The notes beneath the pieces were generated by a model that saw only the letters and a list, made by a program, of their open reading frames with translations, was not told where the DNA came from and ran no database searches. From Mannheimia indoligenes (GTDB lineage Bacteria > Pseudomonadota > Gammaproteobacteria > Enterobacterales > Pasteurellaceae): a stretch of 64,000 nucleotides of DNA. Of this stretch, positions 1 to 8,518 are shown one piece after another. Position 1 is the stretch's first letter, and every line of letters begins with the position of its first letter. The DNA lies in assembly GCF_036880405.1 (NCBI RefSeq), contig NZ_JBAJJM010000012.1, positions 62,001 to 126,000 on the forward strand. Reading direction: 5' to 3'. Both the position numbers and the translations under genes were made by a program.

Positions 1-591
1 GTATTGTCTTGCACGGACTTCAACGTGCCCTTCCACCATTTTAATCGCTACATACATCGCATTTCGACCATTTTTTAAGCGACGAGTTTGGGCTTTATGT
101 TGAATAAGATAGGTAGCAAAATCATTTGCAAGAGCGACATTAGTAATATCACGACCGAATTGATCTTTTATCTGACCTTTTAAGAACGGATTTGTACTAA
201 TTGGCACATCGCCTGATGCAAACAAGTCAATGCCTTTAGGATCTCGACCCATTAATAAAGTGTGAACAATGGAGTTACGGAGATGATTTTGATCGCCTAA
301 GGTCTCAATAGTAATCACCCCTTCTTCAAAGGAAATGTGGCTACGAGTGTAGAATTTATCCGTATATTTTACGTAATCTTTTTTACTCGCCACTAAAAGC
401 TCATTACTTCCCCAAATATCATCAATATTATGAGAAAACTGACCGGTTAAAATATCTAACCCATTAGTATCTTTTGAATAATCTACACGAGTAGATTTCG
501 GTTTTTTACCACTGGAAGATTTATTGCTTCCACAGGCAATAAGAAAAGGAATAATTGCCAGCATTGGCAAATATTTTGCATATTTTTTCAT
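1..591 (-). CDS. mltC: Membrane-bound lytic murein transglycosylase C (N-terminal part, runs off the window)
   Basis: MltC is an outer-membrane lipoprotein that cleaves peptidoglycan with formation of 1,6-anhydromuramyl ends. Only the first 197 codons are present; the gene continues beyond position 1, so the catalytic lysozyme-like domain is not seen. The start at 591 begins with a lysine-rich signal and a lipobox ending in LIAC-G near residue 20. The segments KDTNGLDILTGQFSHNI, KDYVKYTDKFYTRSHI and TLLMGRDP match the conserved N-terminal domain of MltC. It lies 18 bp downstream of yggX, and the order mutY-yggX-mltC is the same as in E. coli, which supports one operon. Confidence 0.93.
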   Translation of the reverse strand, partial: MKKYAKYLPMLAIIPFLIACGSNKSSSGKKPKSTRVDYSKDTNGLDILTGQFSHNIDDIWGSNELLVASKKDYVKYTDKFYTRSHISFEEGVITIETLGDQNHLRNSIVHTLLMGRDPKGIDLFASGDVPISTNPFLKGQIKDQFGRDITNVALANDFATYLIQHKAQTRRLKNGRNAMYVAIKMVEGHVEVRARQY

Positions 592-609
592 TTTGAATTT
601 AACCTTGAA

Positions 610-879
610 TTATTCGATTGGCTTGTAGCCTTCAATGACGATTTCTTTACCTTCAAACAAGAAATTGACCATCTCTTCTTCAAGTAATTTGCGATGTTCC
701 GGATTCATCATACTGAGTTTTTTTTCATTAACGATCATTGTTTGTTTTTTGATCCACTCAGACCAAGCTTGTTTGCTGATAGTATCAAAAATACGTTTGC
801 CGAGTTCGCCCGGATACAGTTGAAAGTCTAAGCCTTCGGCATCTTGTTTTAGGTATTCGCAAAATACGGTACGAGCCAT
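610..879 (-). CDS. yggX: Probable Fe(2+)-trafficking protein YggX
   Basis: A small cytosolic protein linked to iron-sulfur cluster protection against oxidants. The 89 residues match YggX over the whole length, including the start MARTVFC with the conserved Cys7, the motif FQLYPGELGKRI, and the C-terminal block HRKLLEEEMVNFLFEG. It sits 10 bp after the mutY stop and just before mltC on the same strand. MutY itself holds a 4Fe-4S cluster, so the link is functionally sensible. Confidence 0.96.
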   Translation of the reverse strand: MARTVFCEYLKQDAEGLDFQLYPGELGKRIFDTISKQAWSEWIKKQTMIVNEKKLSMMNPEHRKLLEEEMVNFLFEGKEIVIEGYKPIE

Positions 880-889
880 AATCTAATCC

Positions 890-2032
890 TTAATTTTTGT
901 TTGTTACGCTAAACGCCAGTTCATCTAAAATGCGTTTAACCGGCGTGGCTAAACCTATTTCATTATGTTGGCTGAAATCATACCAATAATCCGCCTTTGA
1001 AGATACAGTAGAAAGGTAATTTCCTGCGTTTTCTTCTGCCACAAGCGGTAAGATTTTAGCTATTTTTTGCACATTTAGATCTACCAAAATGGGGGTGATA
1101 TCTAAATGAAAATGGCTGAATGTGTGTCTAAAAGTGGTTAATTGTTGCGAAATTTGTAAATTTCCTACTAAATCTGACCGCTTGAGTTCCTCTAAACTAC
1201 CAAATTGTGGAAAGGCAAATAATCCACCCCAAATACCTTTTGCTTCCCGCTTTTGTAATAACACTTTTGAGCCGTTTTTCAGAATTAAAAAATAGGCTTG
1301 GCGTTCGGGGAGCGTTTTCTTTGGCTTCTTGGCTGGGAATTTATCCCACGCTTGCATTGCATTTGTTTGGCAATGTTCTTGTAATGGGCAGAGCAGGCAT
1401 TTTGGCTTAGAGCGAGTACAAATCATCGCCCCTAAATCCATCATTGCTTGGTTAAAATCAGCCACCTGTTCTGTTGGCGTAACACTTTCACTTAACTGCC
1501 AAAGTTGGTTTTCAACCGCCTTTTCGCCAGCCCAGCCTTCCACCGCAAAATAGCGGCTTAACACACGTTTAACGTTGCCATCTAAAATCGGGTGCGGAGC
1601 ATCTAACACCGAAGACAAAATCGCCCCAGCCGTACTTCTCCCCACACCGGACAATGCCAGTACATCATCAAATGTTGTGGGAAACTCGCCACCAAATTCA
1701 TCTCGAATTTGAATTGCCGCTTTATGCAAGTTTCTCGCTCGTGCGTAGTAGCCCAAGCCCGTCCATAAATGCAGCACTTCATCAATAGAGCCATTAGCTA
1801 AGTCAGTAACAGTTGGAAATCGTTCCGTAAAACGTGCAAAATAAGGAATAACGGTGGCAACTTGAGTTTGTTGCAACATCACTTCTGACAACCAAACTTT
1901 ATACAAGGTTTTATTTTGTTGCCAAGGCAAATGTTTACGCCCGTATTGCTCAAACCACGCTAATACAGATTTTGCAAATGGATCAGACACTTTCGCTGTC
2001 GCTAACGGATATTGTGAAGAATTGCTATTCAT
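890..2032 (-). CDS. mutY: Adenine DNA glycosylase MutY
   Basis: Removes adenine mispaired with 8-oxoguanine or guanine in base excision repair. The HhH-GPD fold is visible: EVMLQQTQV with the catalytic Glu, the helix-hairpin-helix GVGRSTAGA, and LDGNVKRV with the catalytic Asp. The 4Fe-4S ligands follow the MutY spacing C-X6-C-X2-C-X5-C. The C-terminal third is the NUDIX-like domain that recognises 8-oxoG. The frame stays open to a TTG at 2050, but no ribosome site precedes it, so I place the start at the ATG at 2032 (MNSNSSQ). First gene of the mutY-yggX-mltC operon. Confidence 0.95.
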   Translation of the reverse strand: MNSNSSQYPLATAKVSDPFAKSVLAWFEQYGRKHLPWQQNKTLYKVWLSEVMLQQTQVATVIPYFARFTERFPTVTDLANGSIDEVLHLWTGLGYYARARNLHKAAIQIRDEFGGEFPTTFDDVLALSGVGRSTAGAILSSVLDAPHPILDGNVKRVLSRYFAVEGWAGEKAVENQLWQLSESVTPTEQVADFNQAMMDLGAMICTRSKPKCLLCPLQEHCQTNAMQAWDKFPAKKPKKTLPERQAYFLILKNGSKVLLQKREAKGIWGGLFAFPQFGSLEELKRSDLVGNLQISQQLTTFRHTFSHFHLDITPILVDLNVQKIAKILPLVAEENAGNYLSTVSSKADYWYDFSQHNEIGLATPVKRILDELAFSVTNKN

Positions 2033-2113
2033 TAAACATCTTGAAATCAAAAAAAGAAATCATCATACTGCAAGCGGTTGTTTTTGCCAAAAATTTTACA
2101 TATCGAGGAAAAA

Positions 2114-2506
2114 ATGAAATCTCCTATTCTAGGCTTCCACCACGTTGCTATGATTGTGTCGGATTATGAAAAATCCAAACATTTCTACACCCAGATTTTA
2201 GGTGCGGAAATTATTGAAGAAACCTACAGAACCGCACGAGATAGTTACAAATTAGACTTACGTTTTCAAGATGGCTCGCAAATTGAATTATTTAGCTTTC
2301 CGGTTACGCCACCTCGCTTTACCTCGCCTGAAGCTTGCGGGTTACGCCATTTAGCATTCAAGGTGGAAAATATTGAACAAGCCATCGCCTTTTTAGAACA
2401 GCACAATTTGGCACACGAAGGCATTCGCCTTGATGATCTTACCGGCAAACGTTTCACCTTTTTCCGAGATCCTGACGATCTACCGCTAGAATTTTACGAG
2501 ATCTAA
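2114..2506 (+). CDS. gloA2: VOC-family glyoxalase-I-like metalloprotein (YaeR/SMU1112c type)
   Basis: A 130-residue single-domain protein of the vicinal oxygen chelate superfamily. Likely metal ligands are the His in FHHVAMI, the Glu in IELFSF, the His in LRHLAF and the Glu in LEFYEI, as in glyoxalase I. It resembles E. coli YaeR throughout (SRPEACGLRHLAF-like block, KRFTFFRDPDDLPLE). The substrate of this subfamily is not established. The start at 2114 is chosen because GAGG lies 6 bp upstream; an ATG 36 bp earlier has no such signal. It ends 1 bp before the next gene, suggesting translational coupling with the exporter. Confidence 0.88.
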   Translation: MKSPILGFHHVAMIVSDYEKSKHFYTQILGAEIIEETYRTARDSYKLDLRFQDGSQIELFSFPVTPPRFTSPEACGLRHLAFKVENIEQAIAFLEQHNLAHEGIRLDDLTGKRFTFFRDPDDLPLEFYEI

Positions 2507-2507
2507 A

Positions 2508-3377
2508 ATGGTATATTTACTGATCGCAACCTTAATTTGGGCAAGTTCATTTATTGTGGGTAAAGTGGCGATTGCCGAATTTGACCCTGTGCAAATTATG
2601 CAAATTCGGCTGACGCTGGCGGCATTTATCGCTCTGCCATTTTTTATGCGAGCCTATCGAAAAATTCAGCAAAATCAGCAAATTAAAGTTTGGTTGATTA
2701 GTTTTCTTACTTTTCCGCTCTGTGTAATCTTACAATTTTCAGGCTTGAAATTAACTTCAGCGGCGAGTGCGGTTGCATTACTTGGGCTAAATCCGCTTTT
2801 AACGGTATTGGTGGGCTATTTCTGCTTTAAAAAACGGGCAACAAGGCTGGATTTTATCTTAAGTTTGTTCGCTTGTGTCGGCATTCTAATTATGGCAGCA
2901 GGGAGTGATGATAGCGGTTCAATTAATATGCTGGGGCTATTGCTCGTAACGTTAGGCAGTTTGAGTTTTATTGTTGGAATGTATCTCAGCAAAGACATTT
3001 TACAATCCGTTAAAGTTATAGATTTAACCAATATCACACTAGTACAAGGGGCAATTACCGCTTTACCCATCACATTATTCTTCGCCGAAGATTGGCAATT
3101 GCCAACCGGATTGTCGGCGTGGGCGAGTGTGATGTATCTCGGTATTATTTGTACCAGTTTGGCAATGTTGTTGTGGAACAAAGGCATTAGCCAATCATCC
3201 CCTATTCTCGCAGGCATTCTGCTTGCTCTTGAGCCTGTGTTTGGATTATTAATGGCGTTACTCTTTTTATCGGAGCAACTGAGCTTTATCACTTGGATTG
3301 GTATTATTATCGTCATTTGCACAGCGTTACTTTCTGTTTTTCTGCCGATGATGAAAAGATACAAGCGGTCATTTTAA
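2508..3377 (+). CDS. EamA-family (DMT superfamily) transporter
   Basis: A 289-residue inner-membrane protein with about ten hydrophobic segments in two EamA repeats. The first repeat begins with LIATLIWASSFIVGKVAI; the second ends with a Glu-Pro element (LLALEPVFGLLMALLFL) that is typical of the family. Members export amino acids, metabolites or drugs; the substrate cannot be read here. It starts 1 bp after the glyoxalase-like gene and is followed by sfsA after 15 bp, so the three genes are probably co-transcribed. Confidence 0.88.
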   Translation: MVYLLIATLIWASSFIVGKVAIAEFDPVQIMQIRLTLAAFIALPFFMRAYRKIQQNQQIKVWLISFLTFPLCVILQFSGLKLTSAASAVALLGLNPLLTVLVGYFCFKKRATRLDFILSLFACVGILIMAAGSDDSGSINMLGLLLVTLGSLSFIVGMYLSKDILQSVKVIDLTNITLVQGAITALPITLFFAEDWQLPTGLSAWASVMYLGIICTSLAMLLWNKGISQSSPILAGILLALEPVFGLLMALLFLSEQLSFITWIGIIIVICTALLSVFLPMMKRYKRSF

Positions 3378-3392
3378 AAGGATTTTTTACTA

Positions 3393-4103
3393 ATGCAATT
3401 TCCTCCTCTTTCTAGTGGCATTTTGCTTCGTCGTTATAAGCGTTTTCTTGCCGATATTCAGCTACCTCACGGCGATCAAATTACCATTCATTGCCCGAAT
3501 ACCGGAGCGATGACAGGTTGTGCTAATGTAGGCGATACGGTTTGGTTTTCCACTTCCAATAACCCAAAACGTAAATACGCCCACACTTGGGAGCTGACCC
3601 AAACGCAATCGGGCGATTTCATTTGCGTAAATACTTTGAGAGCTAATCAGCTTGTGCAAGAAGCGTTGGAAAATCAATGGATTAGCGAGCTTGCTGAGTA
3701 TCAGCAAATTTTACCCGAGCAAAAATATGGAAATGAGAACAGCCGTGTCGATTTTTTATTAAAATCTGACCGCTTGCAGGATTGTTTTGTAGAAGTGAAA
3801 TCCACCACATTGTTAATGGAAAACGGGGTGGGAATGTTTCCCGATGCGAAAACCGAACGAGGTCAAAAACACTTGCGAGAACTGGCAACTATTGCCGAAC
3901 AAGGGCTACAAGCGGTCATTTTTTTCGCCATTTTGCACACTGGCATTGATAAATTTGAAGTGGCAAAACAAATCGACCCTAAATATGCAGAATTGTTTGA
4001 GCGAGCTAAAAAACAAAATGTGAAAGTTTTGACTTATAAAGTAGATGTGATATTTGAAAACGGTAAGCCGTACGGAATACGATTAAATCGAAAATTGCAA
4101 TAA
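3393..4103 (+). CDS. sfsA: Sugar fermentation stimulation protein SfsA
   Basis: A 236-residue DNA-binding protein of the SfsA family, named for its effect on maltose utilisation in E. coli. Family hallmarks are RRYKRFLADI near the N-terminus, the HCPNTGAMTGC block, and a nuclease-like core with RVDFLL, FVEVKSTTL and FPDAKTERGQKHL. Length is normal for the family. Third gene of an apparent operon; an uptake-signal copy lies inside it at about 3908 and another just upstream at 3361. Confidence 0.94.
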   Translation: MQFPPLSSGILLRRYKRFLADIQLPHGDQITIHCPNTGAMTGCANVGDTVWFSTSNNPKRKYAHTWELTQTQSGDFICVNTLRANQLVQEALENQWISELAEYQQILPEQKYGNENSRVDFLLKSDRLQDCFVEVKSTTLLMENGVGMFPDAKTERGQKHLRELATIAEQGLQAVIFFAILHTGIDKFEVAKQIDPKYAELFERAKKQNVKVLTYKVDVIFENGKPYGIRLNRKLQ

Positions 4104-4172
4104 TCGGAAATAGCTTGTGTATAAAAGTACTTTTTCTATTATACTTCGCCCGAACATTTACTAGGAGAACTT

Positions 4173-4676
4173 ATGCGTTCAGATAATTCACAAGTTTACG
4201 GCACAATCAGCCGTACATTACATTGGACGATGGCAATTTGCTTTGGTTTTATGCTTTATACAGGGCTTCAGGGAGAGGCGTTTCGTGAGTGGTTGCCTTA
4301 TCACAAATCTGTTGGGGCAATTTTAATGTTGCTTATCGTTATTCGAGTGATTTGGGCGATCATCAATCGAAATAACCGCCCTGCACCTGATAATATTTTT
4401 GTTACACTCGGACATTTTGCACTTTATGTGTTAATGCTTGCTGTACCAACCATTGCTTTAATCCGCCAATATGGGGCAGCACGAGGTCCGTTAGAAGTGT
4501 TTGGTGTGAAAGTGATGGAAGGCTCTACAGAAAAAATCGAATGGGCGGTCTCACTGGGTAACAACTTTCACGGCGAACTTGCGTGGGGGCTATTTGTGTT
4601 ATCGGCTGGTCATATTGTGATGGCGATTTACCACCAAATTAAAGGTAAAAAGATTTTAAACCGTATGGCTCACTAA
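4173..4676 (+). CDS. Cytochrome b561 family membrane protein
   Basis: A 167-residue four-helix membrane protein of the bacterial cytochrome b561 family, which carries two b-type hemes and moves electrons from quinol. Candidate heme ligands are the His in TLHWTMA, YHKSVGAIL, NNFHGELAW and SAGHIVMAIYHQ, positioned as in E. coli CybB. The ribosome site AGGAG lies just before the ATG. A strong terminator follows at 4690, so it is probably a single-gene unit. Confidence 0.88.
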   Translation: MRSDNSQVYGTISRTLHWTMAICFGFMLYTGLQGEAFREWLPYHKSVGAILMLLIVIRVIWAIINRNNRPAPDNIFVTLGHFALYVLMLAVPTIALIRQYGAARGPLEVFGVKVMEGSTEKIEWAVSLGNNFHGELAWGLFVLSAGHIVMAIYHQIKGKKILNRMAH

Positions 4677-4689
4677 AATAAAAAAGAAG

Positions 4690-4719
4690 ATGGCTTGAAG
4701 AAATTCAAGCCATTTTTTT
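4690..4719 (+). terminator. Rho-independent terminator after the cytochrome b561 gene
   Basis: A perfect 10-bp stem (ATGGCTTGAA / TTCAAGCCAT) with a 4-base loop, followed by seven T residues. Confidence 0.9.
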
Positions 4720-4751
4720 GCAAAAAATTCAGTAAAAACGACCGCTTGTAA

Positions 4752-4778
4752 TTGAAATGCAGAGAATGAGCCCCATAT
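4752..4778 (+). promoter_or_regulatory. Heat-shock (sigma-32 type) promoter for hslVU
   Basis: ATTGAA at 4752-4757 is followed after 13 bp by CCCCATAT at 4771-4778, close to the sigma-32 consensus CTTGAA-N11-16-CCCCATNT. It lies 33 bp ahead of the hslV start, where a heat-shock promoter is expected. An uptake signal (4741-4749) abuts it. Predicted from sequence only. Confidence 0.65.
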
Positions 4779-4810
4779 AAGCGAAAGTTTTCTAAAAAGA
4801 AGGATTTAAA

Positions 4811-5332
4811 ATGACAACAATTGTATGTGTGCGAAAAGACGGAAAAGTGGCTATCGGTGGCGATGGTCAGGCAACACTTGGCAACTGCATTGAAAAAGGC
4901 ACAGTGCGTAAAGTTCGCCGTTTATATAAAGACAAAGTGGTAACAGGCTTTGCCGGTTCAACGGCTGATGCCTTTATTCTACGTGATTTATTCGAGAAAA
5001 AATTAGAATTACATCAAGGGCATTTGGTGAAATCAGCGGTGGAATTGGCAAAAGAGTGGCGTACTGAGCGTGCTTTACGCCGTTTAGAAGCAATGATGAT
5101 CGTAGCAAATGAAAGTGAGTTCCTGCTGGTTTCAGGTTCAGGTGATGTGATTGAGCCGGAACAAGATGTACTGGCAATCGGCTCAGGCGGAAACTACGCC
5201 AAAGCCGCCGCTCTCGCATTACTTCGCACCGAAAATAACCTCTCTGCGAAAGAGATCGTCGCCGAAGCGTTAAAAATCGCCGGCGATATTGATATTTACA
5301 GTAATCATAATCACGTTATCGAAGAAGTTTAA
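4811..5332 (+). CDS. hslV: ATP-dependent protease subunit HslV (ClpQ)
   Basis: Proteolytic subunit of the HslUV (ClpYQ) heat-shock protease; a threonine protease that forms a double hexameric ring. The start MTTIVCVRKDG gives the catalytic N-terminal Thr after Met removal. VAIGGDGQATLG and TGFAGSTADAF are family motifs, and 173 residues is the usual length. hslU follows after 49 bp in the same direction. The upstream sigma-32-like promoter suggests heat induction. Confidence 0.97.
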   Translation: MTTIVCVRKDGKVAIGGDGQATLGNCIEKGTVRKVRRLYKDKVVTGFAGSTADAFILRDLFEKKLELHQGHLVKSAVELAKEWRTERALRRLEAMMIVANESEFLLVSGSGDVIEPEQDVLAIGSGGNYAKAAALALLRTENNLSAKEIVAEALKIAGDIDIYSNHNHVIEEV

Positions 5333-5340
5333 ATTTTACT

Positions 5341-5360
5341 CCCCTTTTTTCTAAAAGGGG
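5341..5360 (+). promoter_or_regulatory. Hairpin in the hslV-hslU gap
   Basis: CCCCTTTT and AAAAGGGG form an 8-bp perfect stem with a 4-base loop between the hslV stop and the hslU ribosome site. No T-run follows it on the plus strand, so it is more likely an RNA stability or processing element than a terminator. Confidence 0.5.
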
Positions 5361-5381
5361 GAACTGTTTAAGGAAAAATAT

Positions 5382-6704
5382 ATGTCAATGACCCCTCGTG
5401 AAATCGTCTCAGAATTAGACGCTCATATTATCGGACAAAAAGATGCAAAACGTGCGGTGGCAATCGCTTTGCGTAACCGTTGGAGAAGAATGCAGTTACC
5501 TGAAGATCTTCGCCAAGAAGTTACGCCGAAAAACATTTTAATGATTGGTCCAACCGGTGTGGGTAAAACAGAAATTGCTCGCCGTTTGGCAAAATTAGCG
5601 AATGCCCCGTTCATTAAAGTGGAAGCAACTAAATTTACCGAAGTCGGCTATGTGGGTAAAGAAGTGGATTCGATTATCCGTGATTTAGCGGACGTTTCGA
5701 TGAAATTGGTTCGCCAACAAGCGGTAGAAAAAAACAAAATGCGAGCCCAAGATGCGGCGGAAGATCGCATTTTAGATGTGTTATTGCCACCGGCGAAAGA
5801 TCAATGGGGTAATGTTCAAGAGTCAGATAATCAATCTACTCGCCAAACTTTCCGCAAAAAATTGCGTGAAGGTCAGCTGGACGATAAAGAGATTGAAATC
5901 GATGTAGCAGCTCAAGTGAGTGTGGAAATTATGACGCCACCGGGTATGGAAGAGATGACTTCGCAGTTACAATCGCTGTTCGAGGGAATGTCGCCGAACA
6001 AAACCAAAAAACGCAAAATGAAAATTAAAGATGCGTTAAAAATTATGTTAGATGAAGAAGCGGCGAAATTAGTAAACCCTGAAGAACTCAAACAACAAGC
6101 AATCGAAGCTGTAGAGCAGCACGGGATTGTGTTTATTGATGAGATCGACAAGATCTGCAAAAAAGGCGAACACTCGGGCGGCGATGTTTCCCGTGAAGGG
6201 GTTCAACGTGATTTACTGCCGATTATTGAAGGCTCAACTGTAAACACTAAACACGGTATGGTGAAAACCGACCACATTCTGTTTATCTGCTCAGGTGCGT
6301 TCCAAGTAGCTCGCCCATCTGATTTATTACCGGAGTTACAAGGTCGTTTACCGATTCGTGTGGAATTAAAATCATTAACCAAAGAAGATTTCGAGCGAAT
6401 TTTAACCGAGCCAAACGCCTCATTAACGCTGCAATATCGTGAGCTAATGAAAACCGAAGGCGTTGAAATTGAGTTTACCAAAGAAGGCATCAGCCGCATT
6501 GCGGAAAGTGCTTTCCGAGTGAATGAGAAAACCGAAAACATCGGGGCAAGACGTTTACACACCGTGCTTGAACGCTTAATGGACGGCATTTCGTTTGATG
6601 CGAGCGAGCGTCGTGGAGAGAAAATTGTAATTGACGAAAACTACGTTTCTGAAGCGTTAAATGATGTGGTGGAAAATGAAGATTTAAGTCGTTTTATTTT
6701 ATAG
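5382..6704 (+). CDS. hslU: ATP-dependent protease ATPase subunit HslU (ClpY)
   Basis: AAA+ unfoldase that feeds substrates to HslV. Visible motifs: N-terminal TPREIVSELDAHIIGQ, Walker A GPTGVGKTE, the pore-region GYVGKEVD, Walker B IVFIDEIDK, and sensor/arginine segments around LPELQGRLPIRVEL and NIGARRLHT. The inserted I domain lies at roughly residues 110-240. The 440-residue length is normal. Two ATG codons are close together (MSMTP); the first has AAGGA upstream. Confidence 0.97.
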   Translation: MSMTPREIVSELDAHIIGQKDAKRAVAIALRNRWRRMQLPEDLRQEVTPKNILMIGPTGVGKTEIARRLAKLANAPFIKVEATKFTEVGYVGKEVDSIIRDLADVSMKLVRQQAVEKNKMRAQDAAEDRILDVLLPPAKDQWGNVQESDNQSTRQTFRKKLREGQLDDKEIEIDVAAQVSVEIMTPPGMEEMTSQLQSLFEGMSPNKTKKRKMKIKDALKIMLDEEAAKLVNPEELKQQAIEAVEQHGIVFIDEIDKICKKGEHSGGDVSREGVQRDLLPIIEGSTVNTKHGMVKTDHILFICSGAFQVARPSDLLPELQGRLPIRVELKSLTKEDFERILTEPNASLTLQYRELMKTEGVEIEFTKEGISRIAESAFRVNEKTENIGARRLHTVLERLMDGISFDASERRGEKIVIDENYVSEALNDVVENEDLSRFIL

Positions 6705-6780
6705 TAGTAAGTATGCAAGCGGTTATTTTTGCAAAATTTTTTGCGAATTTGACCGCTTGTAGTGAAATATCGTTGTAGAA

Positions 6781-7647
6781 ATGAAAAGTCAATATAAATG
6801 GCCTGCTGCGAAGGCAATTTATCCTAATCGTGGTAAAAAATCGTATGCAGGAAAGCGATTACGCTACAACCTCCGCTCCTGGTTGCACTATTTCAAAATC
6901 AAGCAATTTGAACAATTTGTCGCTCAACATCCTCAGTTAATACCGCTTTTAAATGCAAGACTGAATTACAGTTACCCACTCGCTCATCGATTTTTAGACA
7001 AGCGTTTTTCCTCTACGCAACGCTTAGAGCAGATGTGTGATAATTTGTTGTTTTTACCACAACAGCTTAGCCATCTTCCACCATTATGGGAACAAAAAGT
7101 CAGTTTCGGTGAGGTTATTTCTGATTTTGAGCTGATATTAAATATTAACGAGTATCAACCAATGGAAGGTTTTTGGGCATTAGAACTCCGCTATAAACCT
7201 GCCGATCAGCTTGTCTATTTATTAGCTTTCGGAAAATTAAATAACGCACTTTTAATTGCGGTAATTCAAGGTCCGAATTTTGATGGTTCAAAAGAATTAG
7301 TAAAACAACTCACCAAAGACTGTTATGGCTTACGTCCTGCTTATTTAATGGTGGAAGCAATGAAAGCCTTGACTTCTGTATTGGGCTACGAGAGTTTGTT
7401 GGGTATTCCACAGAAATATCAAAACAAATCCCGCCTAGTGCAAAGCAAACGTTATGTGGTGGATTATGATGCAATTTTTGCTGAATCAAACGGTGAGAAC
7501 AGAAAATATTGGCAATTACCACTGGAATTGAAAAGTAAAAAAATGGACGAAATTCCAAGCAAAAAACGCTCAATGTACCGCAAACGCTATGAAATGCTGG
7601 AGAATTTAAAGTCAGCGATGAAAGCCATATTAATCCCAGAAGCTTAA
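6781..7647 (+). CDS. VirK/YbjX family protein (DUF535)
   Basis: A 288-residue protein of the DUF535 (VirK/YbjX) family, recognised by the long N-terminal basic region (YAGKRLRYNLRSW) and the central core with EGFWALELRY, LLAFGKL and YGLRPAYLMVEA. Members in enteric bacteria are linked to envelope stress or virulence, but the biochemical activity is not known. The end is rich in Lys and Arg. It reads toward lktC but is cut off from it by a uptake-signal terminator and a 355-bp AT-rich gap. Confidence 0.82.
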   Translation: MKSQYKWPAAKAIYPNRGKKSYAGKRLRYNLRSWLHYFKIKQFEQFVAQHPQLIPLLNARLNYSYPLAHRFLDKRFSSTQRLEQMCDNLLFLPQQLSHLPPLWEQKVSFGEVISDFELILNINEYQPMEGFWALELRYKPADQLVYLLAFGKLNNALLIAVIQGPNFDGSKELVKQLTKDCYGLRPAYLMVEAMKALTSVLGYESLLGIPQKYQNKSRLVQSKRYVVDYDAIFAESNGENRKYWQLPLELKSKKMDEIPSKKRSMYRKRYEMLENLKSAMKAILIPEA

Positions 7648-7650
7648 AAT

Positions 7651-7705
7651 AAGCGGTCTGATTCTTGCAAAACTTTGCATAAATCAGACCGCTTGCATTT
7701 TATTT
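7651..7705 (+). terminator. Terminator built from two inverted uptake signals
   Basis: AAGCGGTCTGATT and AATCAGACCGCTT form a perfect 13-bp stem around an 18-base loop after the VirK/YbjX gene. The stem carries one uptake-signal core in each direction, a common terminator design in this family. Confidence 0.8.
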
Positions 7706-8002
7706 AGTACCCATCTTTTTTTAGAAAATTTTATCCCTCACCGCTATTTTATAAAACGATATCTATTTCTTAAATAAAATGAAAAGTAAATATTACATTA
7801 ATTTCACAATGTAACTATTTTGTTTATTTTCCACACATTTTGTATGGTTTTAAAACATTTTATTTTACAATTAGTTTATATAAAAGACAAAAAATATACT
7901 TAAAGCTATAATTTCAGCAATAAATTCTGCTAAATTATAGTTTAATTAATATATTATGCTATAATTTCAATTCTAATTTAGAATCATTATCGAGTGTGAA
8001 TT
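7706..8002 (+). promoter_or_regulatory. AT-rich regulatory region upstream of lktC
   Basis: No gene is visible here. It contains a direct repeat of GCTATAATTTCA at 7905-7916 and 7959-7970. It also contains a stem (7906-7919 with 7928-7940, 13 bp with one bulged C) and a palindrome ATTCTAATTTAGAAT at 7970-7984. An extended -10 box TGCTATAAT lies at 7957-7965 with a poor -35, which would start transcription near 7972, inside the palindrome. The base content is clearly lower in G+C than the flanking genes. Confidence 0.6.
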
Positions 8003-8503
8003 ATGAATCAACATTACTTTAATCTATTAGGAAATATTACTTGGTTATGGATGAACTCACCTCTTCATAGAGAGTGGAATTGTGAGCTATTAGCTCGTAA
8101 TGTGATTCCGGCAATTGAAAATGAACAATATATGCTACTTATTGATAATAATGTTCCAATTGCATATTGCAGTTGGGCAGATTTAAGCCTTGAGGCTGAA
8201 GTGAAATATATTAAGGATATTAGTTCATTAACACCGGAAGAATGGCAGTCTGGCGATAGACGTTGGATTATTGATTGGGTAGCACCATTCGGGCACTCCC
8301 AGCTACTTTATAAAAAAATGTGTCAGAAATACCCTGATACTCTCGTCAGATCTATACGTTTTTATCCAAAACAAAAAGAACTGGGCAAAATTGCCTATTT
8401 TAAAGGGGGTAACTTAGATAAAAAAACAGCAAAAAAACGTTTCGATACATATCAAGAAGAGCTGGGGGCAGCTCTTAAAAATGAGTTTAATTTTACTAAA
8501 TAA
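8003..8503 (+). CDS. lktC: RTX toxin-activating lysine acyltransferase LktC
   Basis: Transfers a fatty acyl group from acyl-ACP to lysines of the protoxin LktA in the cytosol, turning it into active toxin. The 166 residues match the HlyC/LktC family from end to end. The catalytic pair corresponds to His22 (in MNSPLHREW) and Asp91 (in WIIDWVAPFG), equal to His23 and Asp92 of HlyC. First gene of the lktCABD operon, 15 bp before lktA. The ribosome site is weak, which fits low need for the enzyme. Confidence 0.96.
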   Translation: MNQHYFNLLGNITWLWMNSPLHREWNCELLARNVIPAIENEQYMLLIDNNVPIAYCSWADLSLEAEVKYIKDISSLTPEEWQSGDRRWIIDWVAPFGHSQLLYKKMCQKYPDTLVRSIRFYPKQKELGKIAYFKGGNLDKKTAKKRFDTYQEELGAALKNEFNFTK

Positions 8504-8518
8504 AAGGAGACATCCCTT

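Noticed and set aside
2033..2050. TTG start six codons ahead of the mutY ATG
   Set aside because: No ribosome site before it and an uptake signal region lies just upstream; the internal ATG gives the normal N-terminus.
2816..3364. Long antisense frame (182 codons) within the EamA transporter gene
   Set aside because: Opposite-strand frames of this size are common in hydrophobic, AT-rich coding sequence; the sense frame has clear family motifs.
7706..8002. A JUMPstart-type element upstream of the toxin operon
   Set aside because: I looked for the GGCGGTAG / CGNTAGC wording known from some toxin and polysaccharide operons and did not find it.
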